The position numbers were made by a program, and so were the translations under genes. Below are positions 59,378 through 64,000 of a stretch of DNA of 64,000 bases, piece after piece (position 1 is the stretch's first letter; every line of letters starts with the position of its first letter). Source of the DNA: an uncultured Bacilli bacterium (GTDB lineage Bacteria > Bacillota_I > Bacilli_A > ML615J-28 > CAG-313); NCBI GenBank assembly GCA_934140285.1, contig CAKPBI010000002.1:124001-188000 (forward strand). Reading direction: 5' to 3'. Below the pieces are notes generated by a model that was not told the origin of the DNA, made no database searches, and was given only the letters and a program-made list of their open reading frames with translations.

Positions 59378-61783
59378 ATGAAAAAAGTATTTAGCTTATT
59401 ATTAGCATTATTTATCCTTTCGCCATTATGTTTAAAGGTGAATGCGGAAACAAGTGTTTCTAAAAATTTAACAAACATCACTAAAATTGATAGTGAACAA
59501 ATTAATGATGATCTTTTGTTTCAACAATACACAATTGATTCAAGTTATGATGCAAATGCTGCAAAAACAACGAGAGATGTATTTAACTATACGCTAAAAC
59601 AAACATCTGATACAAAACTTGCATCATGGACTTATTCAAATCCTGATAAATTTGTTTTAAAAAATCTAATTGAGATTGCTGAAGACTATGAAAGAAACCA
59701 CCCAGGTTGGATAGTATTAGGTGGTGTTAATGCAGAAGGTTATTATGAAGAAGAATTAACTAATGCCTTCATGCAAGATGGTAACTTAATTAGAAAAGAT
59801 GTTAGTTCTGAATGCTTCAAAGAATTAATTGGCTTTAAACCAAATGGTGATAAAGTCATTAAACAAGTTCCAAGAACTACTGACTATGCAAGACTAATTG
59901 TTGATGATAGTAAATATGATATTAAATATATAAACAGTCTTCCTGAAAATTCAACTGATGTTGGAATTCTAACAATTGATTTAACTCAATACTTAGATTT
60001 AACAGGTTACACTGTAATTGAATCATCATATTCATTATATCGTAGAACTAGAAAAATGGTTGCTCCATCATTAAATGGACCTAATATGGGACTCTTTATC
60101 GATGGAACTGTAAATGGAACTGTTAACCTTTCAACAATTAGAGATATACCAAAGGGTAAGTTTTACATTATTACAAAAAACCAAACAATAGTTGAACAAC
60201 TAACTAGCAACAAAAAAGTAAAATGTGCATATGAATTACTTGATGAATATAGTGATGTTGAAACAATGGTTGGATATATGTATAAACTTGTAATTGATGG
60301 TGAAAGTGTACCAGCATCATTTGTTGATACAGCAGATGATGGTCAAAAAGTAATCTATGACTGTGCATACTATAAGTCAGTCGCAAAAGAACGTTGTGGT
60401 ATTGGCTTTAAAGATGATGGTTCTATAATGTTAATGACTGCAAATACTGATAAACGTGGTCCTACTCAATATGAGTTTGGTGAAATGTTTAGACAATTTG
60501 GATGTAATGAAGCTTATCAATTTGATGGCGGTGGTTCCGTTACTTTCATCAAGAGAAATCAATATGGACAACTTGAAATGTTAAATACTCCAGGTGATAA
60601 TCAAATTAGATCAATTATGAGTGGTTTATTTATTGTTACAAGAGATCCAGCATATGAACAAAATAATGATAAAACAACTACATCATCAATAACATTAACT
60701 AAAAAAGATAGTTTATTCACAAATGATATTACAGATTTCACTGTAAAACTAAATGGAAAAGAATACACCCCTGTAAATGATGAAATCGTAATAACAGGAT
60801 TAAACGATGATACAGAATATGAACTAGAAGTAAGTTATACATATTTAGGAGAGCAATGTAAAGCTGTACTAAGAACTAAAACGAAAAAATTTACACCTAT
60901 TTTAACTATTCTGCCTCTTGCAACAGGATTTAATATAACTCTTGATAATTCAAATTCAAGCTTTAAAGTACTAAAGATTGACTTCGATGTTAGCGATGTT
61001 CCATATACATTAGAAAGCGAAAATCTAGTAATTGATGATTTAAATAAAGATACTGATTATTTGATTTCTTATATTTGTTACTATGAAAATATCGCAACCG
61101 GTGAAAAACTTCAAAAATCATATGCACCTCAAACATATCATACTTTGGTTAATGTTCTTCCAAAAATTGAATTGTTTGAGATAACTAAAATAACAAAATC
61201 AAAAATTACATTAGAATATAAATATACTGATGAAGATTCGTTAGTTAAAAAAGCTATTGTTATTTGTAATGGAGAAGAACATGAACTAACAGTTAAGTCA
61301 GGCCGTTTAGTAATTAGTGATGCAGATACTGAATTTGTAGATTATCAAATGATTTTAGAAATTCAATATGAAACTAAAGATGGAAAATCAAGAACATTAA
61401 GAAGCCAAAAACTAACGGTGGAAAAAACACATGTTCATAATTGGGTAGATGCTACATGTACAGAAGCAAAACATTGTAAAACATGCGATGCTGTAGAAGG
61501 TGATCCACTTGGTCATAATTGGGTAGAAGCAACGTGTACAGAAGCAAAACACTGTAAAGTATGTAACGCCGTAGAAGGCGAACCCCTAGGACATGATTGG
61601 GTAGATGCTACAACTGAACACCCAAAAACATGTAACAGATGTCATCTTACAGAAGGTGAGCCATTGAAACCAAATACTTCTGATAAAACTAAAAAGAGTT
61701 GCAAAAAGTCTTTAGATTATCTTGTTTCTTTAGTAGTAATGACTTCAATGTTAATCTTTGTCATTAGAAAGAAAAATAATTAA
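59378..61783 (+). CDS. Cell-surface NAGPA-type phosphodiester glycosidase family protein with HxW/Cys repeats
   Basis: An 801-residue exported, membrane-anchored protein. Signal peptide 1-23 (KVNA). Residues about 95-430 carry the NAGPA-like fold: GWIVLGGVNAEGYYE, RCGIGFKDDGSIMLMTAN and CNEAYQFDGGGSVTF, a family hydrolysing phosphodiester-linked sugars. Residues about 440-685 look like two or three fibronectin-like domains. Then three 26-residue repeats (HNWVDATCTEAKHCKTC) with CxxC pairs, a Lys-rich stretch and a C-terminal helix (LDYLVSLVVMTSMLIFVI) ending RKKNN. It lies 7 bases after copZ, probably only by chance operon membership. Substrate unknown. Confidence 0.82.
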   Translation: MKKVFSLLLALFILSPLCLKVNAETSVSKNLTNITKIDSEQINDDLLFQQYTIDSSYDANAAKTTRDVFNYTLKQTSDTKLASWTYSNPDKFVLKNLIEIAEDYERNHPGWIVLGGVNAEGYYEEELTNAFMQDGNLIRKDVSSECFKELIGFKPNGDKVIKQVPRTTDYARLIVDDSKYDIKYINSLPENSTDVGILTIDLTQYLDLTGYTVIESSYSLYRRTRKMVAPSLNGPNMGLFIDGTVNGTVNLSTIRDIPKGKFYIITKNQTIVEQLTSNKKVKCAYELLDEYSDVETMVGYMYKLVIDGESVPASFVDTADDGQKVIYDCAYYKSVAKERCGIGFKDDGSIMLMTANTDKRGPTQYEFGEMFRQFGCNEAYQFDGGGSVTFIKRNQYGQLEMLNTPGDNQIRSIMSGLFIVTRDPAYEQNNDKTTTSSITLTKKDSLFTNDITDFTVKLNGKEYTPVNDEIVITGLNDDTEYELEVSYTYLGEQCKAVLRTKTKKFTPILTILPLATGFNITLDNSNSSFKVLKIDFDVSDVPYTLESENLVIDDLNKDTDYLISYICYYENIATGEKLQKSYAPQTYHTLVNVLPKIELFEITKITKSKITLEYKYTDEDSLVKKAIVICNGEEHELTVKSGRLVISDADTEFVDYQMILEIQYETKDGKSRTLRSQKLTVEKTHVHNWVDATCTEAKHCKTCDAVEGDPLGHNWVEATCTEAKHCKVCNAVEGEPLGHDWVDATTEHPKTCNRCHLTEGEPLKPNTSDKTKKSCKKSLDYLVSLVVMTSMLIFVIRKKNN
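61436..61669 (+). repeat. Three tandem 78-base repeats encoding HxWxxATC...CxxC units
   Basis: Units begin at 61436, 61514 and 61592. Each encodes about H-[ND]-W-V-[DE]-A-T-C-T-E-A-K-H-C-K-x-C; the third has diverged (TTEHPKTCNRC). Similar repeats are frequent in surface proteins of gut Bacillota. Confidence 0.85.
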
Positions 61784-61792
61784 AAACAAAGA

Positions 61793-61822
61793 GTTAAGTA
61801 CAAAAAAACTTAACACCTTTCT
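61793..61822 (+). terminator. Weak terminator after the NAGPA-type gene
   Basis: GTTAAGT / ACTTAAC stem followed by ACCTTTCTT. Confidence 0.5.
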
Positions 61823-61884
61823 TAGATTGACACACTACTAAATATATGATATTTTTTAATAAAGAGAAAAAAAGGAACAAAAAT

Positions 61885-62400
61885 ATGAAGAAAACTATTT
61901 GTATGGTTTATTTAATAATTTTATCATTTCTATGTGTTAGTTGTTCAACCACAATAATAGAAAAACCAACTGATGGTGATTTAGAATATTGGCTAGGTGA
62001 AAAAGTAGATAATGTTGATTGGAACGGGCATGATCAAATAACAGGCGTTTTTGGAGGAAAAGAATATCTAGATAAAAGATATAAAGGGGTACTTGATGAA
62101 GATGGAAATGTCGTACATCCAGAATATTACGTTAGTTATACAGTGACTTCATACCCTGATTACTCTAGTAAAACTAAAGCTGTAACTTCTATTGATATTA
62201 CTGATCCCAACATTACTATCTATGGATTATCCTTAAACTCAAGTTTTGAAGAAATAGAAAATAAGATGAAAGAACTTGGATTCACTCAAAAAACGAGCGA
62301 AAGTTTCCGCTTTACAAGAGGAAAAGTTATATTTTCTTTTTTAAATAAAGCAATTTTTATTAGAGTTGAAGTAACTAATAAGAGAGGTATCTCATTTTAG
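61885..62400 (+). CDS. Lipoprotein of unknown function
   Basis: A 171-residue lipoprotein (signal MKKTICMVYLIILSFLCVSC, lipobox Cys20). The start at 61885 follows AAAGGAAC; an earlier in-frame ATG at 61846 would add 13 polar residues before the signal. The soluble part has a Tyr/Asp-rich region (EYWLGEKVDNVDW, YLDKRYKG) and an end reading ITIYGLSLNSSFEEIENKMKELGF, KVIFSFLNKAIFIRVEV, which resembles the helix-and-sheet end of YbbR/SmpA-like small outer-surface domains; I do not assign a family. Confidence 0.7.
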   Translation: MKKTICMVYLIILSFLCVSCSTTIIEKPTDGDLEYWLGEKVDNVDWNGHDQITGVFGGKEYLDKRYKGVLDEDGNVVHPEYYVSYTVTSYPDYSSKTKAVTSIDITDPNITIYGLSLNSSFEEIENKMKELGFTQKTSESFRFTRGKVIFSFLNKAIFIRVEVTNKRGISF

Positions 62401-62417
62401 ATTTTAGTATCAATTAT

Positions 62418-62444
62418 AAAAGGAACCACAAGTTCCTTTTTTTA
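62418..62444 (+). terminator. Intrinsic terminator after the lipoprotein
   Basis: AAAAGGAAC / GTTCCTTTT with a five-base loop and further T. Confidence 0.9.
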
Positions 62445-62495
62445 TATTAAATATAAGGCAAGTAGTTCTAAATAATATATTTTTTCTTCAATATG

Positions 62496-62504
62496 TGGTA
62501 TAAT
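62496..62504 (+). promoter_or_regulatory. Extended -10 promoter of the cardiolipin synthase gene
   Basis: TGGTATAAT; start about 62511, just before the GGGGGG Shine-Dalgarno-like tract. Confidence 0.6.
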
Positions 62505-62524
62505 AATATTATATGGGGGGAAAT

Positions 62525-64000
62525 ATGAAAAAAGGAAAGAAACTAAGAAACGTTGGAAGAAGAACAATCTCAATATTTAAACAAATAATCTTAATTATAA
62601 TAACACTTGCTTTAATATCTTTACAGATAGCTTTAATTTATAGTTTATTATTTAAAGCCGCAAACATACAATTTTTATATATTTTTATTAAAGTCCTTGG
62701 AATAATCTGTGTAATTAATTTAATTGATAAAGAAATGATAAGTAGTTTTAAAATCATTTGGATTATTATAATTTTAGTATTCCCTTTTGTAGGTACAATT
62801 TTTTACTTGTTCGCGGGGAATGAAAGAACCTTTCCTAAAAGAAAAAGTCGAAAGGTTAGATCGTATGTTAATACCTTTATTCCTAGTCAAAAAGAGTTAA
62901 AGTCATTAAAAGAAGAAGATGATGTTTTATATAAACATATATCCGTAATTACTAGAGGCTGTGATTTTCCGTACTATAGGAATACTGAGATTACCTACTT
63001 TAATCATATTGATGAAAAAGTAGAGAAAATGATTGAAGATATCAAAAAAGCCAAAAAATATATCTTCATTGAATATTTTATAATATCAAGTGGAAAACTG
63101 TTAGATAGCTTAATTGAAGCTTTAACGATTGCTTCAACAAATGGAGCTATTATTAAGATTTGTTATGATGACTTTGGAAGTAAGGCTAACTTAAAACCCG
63201 TTGATATTAAAAGATTAAAAGCGATACCTAATCTAAAAATCGTAAAATTTGCACCACTTGGATTTACACTTAATTTAACAGTAAATTACCGAAATCATCG
63301 TAAAACATTAATCATTGATGGTGAAATAGGATATATGGGTGGAGATAATCTTGCTGATGAATATGCCAACTATATTACTCGATTTGGTTATTGGCGTGAT
63401 AATGGAGTAAGAATCTATGGAGAAGCGGTAAATAATTTAGTCTATATGTTTGCTGAAACATGGTATTTATCAACCAAAGAAATGTTAGATATTAATAACT
63501 ACATTAATCCCGTAAAAACAGATGCTAACTATGTAGTAATGCCATATGCTGATGGACCTACAGACAAAAGAAATCCTGCTCATGATTTATATGTTTCGAT
63601 GATTAATAATGCCAAAGACTATTTATATGTCTCAACACCTTACCTAATAATTGATCATGACTTTATAAATGAACTTGTTCTCGCCGCAAGAAGTGGGGTA
63701 GATGTAAGAATTTTAGTCCCAGGAATCCCTGATAAAAAGACAGTATATCTTATGAGTAGAAGCCACTTTGGGGAATTATTGAAAGCAGGGGTAAAAATAT
63801 ATAGGTATACTCCAGGCTTTAATCATGCTAAAAACTTTATTTGTGATGATAAATATGGAACAGTCGGATCCGTAAATGTCGATTATAGAAGTTTATACTT
63901 ACATTTTGAAAATGGACTATTTATAAATAACCAAGAAATAGTGACTAACATGAGACAAGATTTTGAAGAAGATCTTAAAGTAAGTGAAGAAATAACTTAT
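62525..64000 (+). CDS. cls: Cardiolipin synthase, C-terminal end outside the window
   Basis: Open from the ATG at 62525 (GGGGGGAAAT upstream) to the window end, 492 codons without stop. Two N-terminal membrane helices (about 20-45 and 75-100, FPFVGTIFYLFAGNE), then two phospholipase D motifs: HRKTLIIDGEIGYMGGDN and HAKNFICDDKYGTVGSVN. Such enzymes condense two phosphatidylglycerols to cardiolipin. The usual length is about 500 residues, so only a few codons are missing. Confidence 0.92.
   Translation, partial: MKKGKKLRNVGRRTISIFKQIILIIITLALISLQIALIYSLLFKAANIQFLYIFIKVLGIICVINLIDKEMISSFKIIWIIIILVFPFVGTIFYLFAGNERTFPKRKSRKVRSYVNTFIPSQKELKSLKEEDDVLYKHISVITRGCDFPYYRNTEITYFNHIDEKVEKMIEDIKKAKKYIFIEYFIISSGKLLDSLIEALTIASTNGAIIKICYDDFGSKANLKPVDIKRLKAIPNLKIVKFAPLGFTLNLTVNYRNHRKTLIIDGEIGYMGGDNLADEYANYITRFGYWRDNGVRIYGEAVNNLVYMFAETWYLSTKEMLDINNYINPVKTDANYVVMPYADGPTDKRNPAHDLYVSMINNAKDYLYVSTPYLIIDHDFINELVLAARSGVDVRILVPGIPDKKTVYLMSRSHFGELLKAGVKIYRYTPGFNHAKNFICDDKYGTVGSVNVDYRSLYLHFENGLFINNQEIVTNMRQDFEEDLKVSEEITY

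Noticed and set aside
1..64000. Use of TGA as a tryptophan codon, as in Mycoplasma-type Mollicutes
   Set aside because: TGA ends well-defined genes (5966-5968, cdsA 21761-21763, trmB 32479-32481) and Trp is encoded by TGG throughout.

Overview
The window is strongly AT-rich bacterial DNA with standard genetic code (TGA ends real genes at 5966-5968, 21761-21763 and 32479-32481). Gene order and content fit a low-GC, Gram-positive-type Bacillota of the Bacilli/Erysipelotrichia neighbourhood, probably host-associated: polA-mutM-coaE-dnaB-dnaI-thrS and trmFO-xerC-(...)-rpsB-tsf-pyrH-frr-uppS-cdsA-dxr-rseP blocks, T-box leaders, lipoproteins, BspA-like and His/Trp/Cys-repeat surface proteins. A CotY/CotZ-like protein, a LysM protein without signal peptide and a Tyr/Pro-repeat protein, each preceded by a sigma-K-like -10 sequence, hint at an endospore former or a recent descendant of one. 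I cannot name the species.

Layout. 1-1430: end of a MgtE-type Mg transporter, then two minus-strand genes (Tyr/Pro-rich protein, VanY-type D,D-carboxypeptidase). 1495-10373: DNA replication/repair operon with an in-frame MutM-CoaE fusion, DnaB and DnaI, then a Thr T-box and thrS. 10440-14667: transglutaminase-like protein (apparently ATC start), LysM protein, trmFO, Xer recombinase, GNAT. 14953-16344: broken RHS toxin tail overlapping a putative immunity gene. 16781-24560: rpsB to rseP (translation, UMP kinase, isoprenoid and phospholipid precursors, site-2 protease). 24670-28600: membrane acyltransferase, AMP-forming ligase and PLP synthase (pdxST). 28666-29939: coat-like protein and uppP on the minus strand. 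30029-33642: degenerate PTS IIB, pepV, trmB, DUF84, DJ-1, tRNA-Arg(CCT).

33953-42442 is the most distinctive accessory region: a promoter, a long structured leader, and six lipoprotein genes arranged in four units. Each unit is headed by a homologous leader that carries (or has lost) a 13-17 codon micro-ORF of consensus MKLYLVLMRIIKE, followed at once by a small hairpin. The array ends in a 1291-residue secreted M64-type metallopeptidase with BspA-like leucine-rich repeats.

42616-48740: SDR with a palindromic operator over its promoter, an extended sigma-factor-like regulator, NAD(P)HX repair enzyme, and a DUF2089-DUF4097-LiaI-like envelope cassette. 48877-50281: a yybP-ykoY-type (Mn2+) riboswitch ahead of a sodium-pump decarboxylase beta subunit and a tiny OadG-like protein, with no carboxyltransferase subunit nearby. 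50296-53411: Met T-box, metNIQ transporter and a MazG-like hydrolase. 53506-56789: a MORN-AAA-AAA-trypsin-like protease polypeptide interrupted by one missing base. 56915-61783: copper ATPase and chaperone, then a cell-surface phosphodiester-glycosidase-family protein. 61885-64000: a lipoprotein and a cardiolipin synthase cut by the window end.
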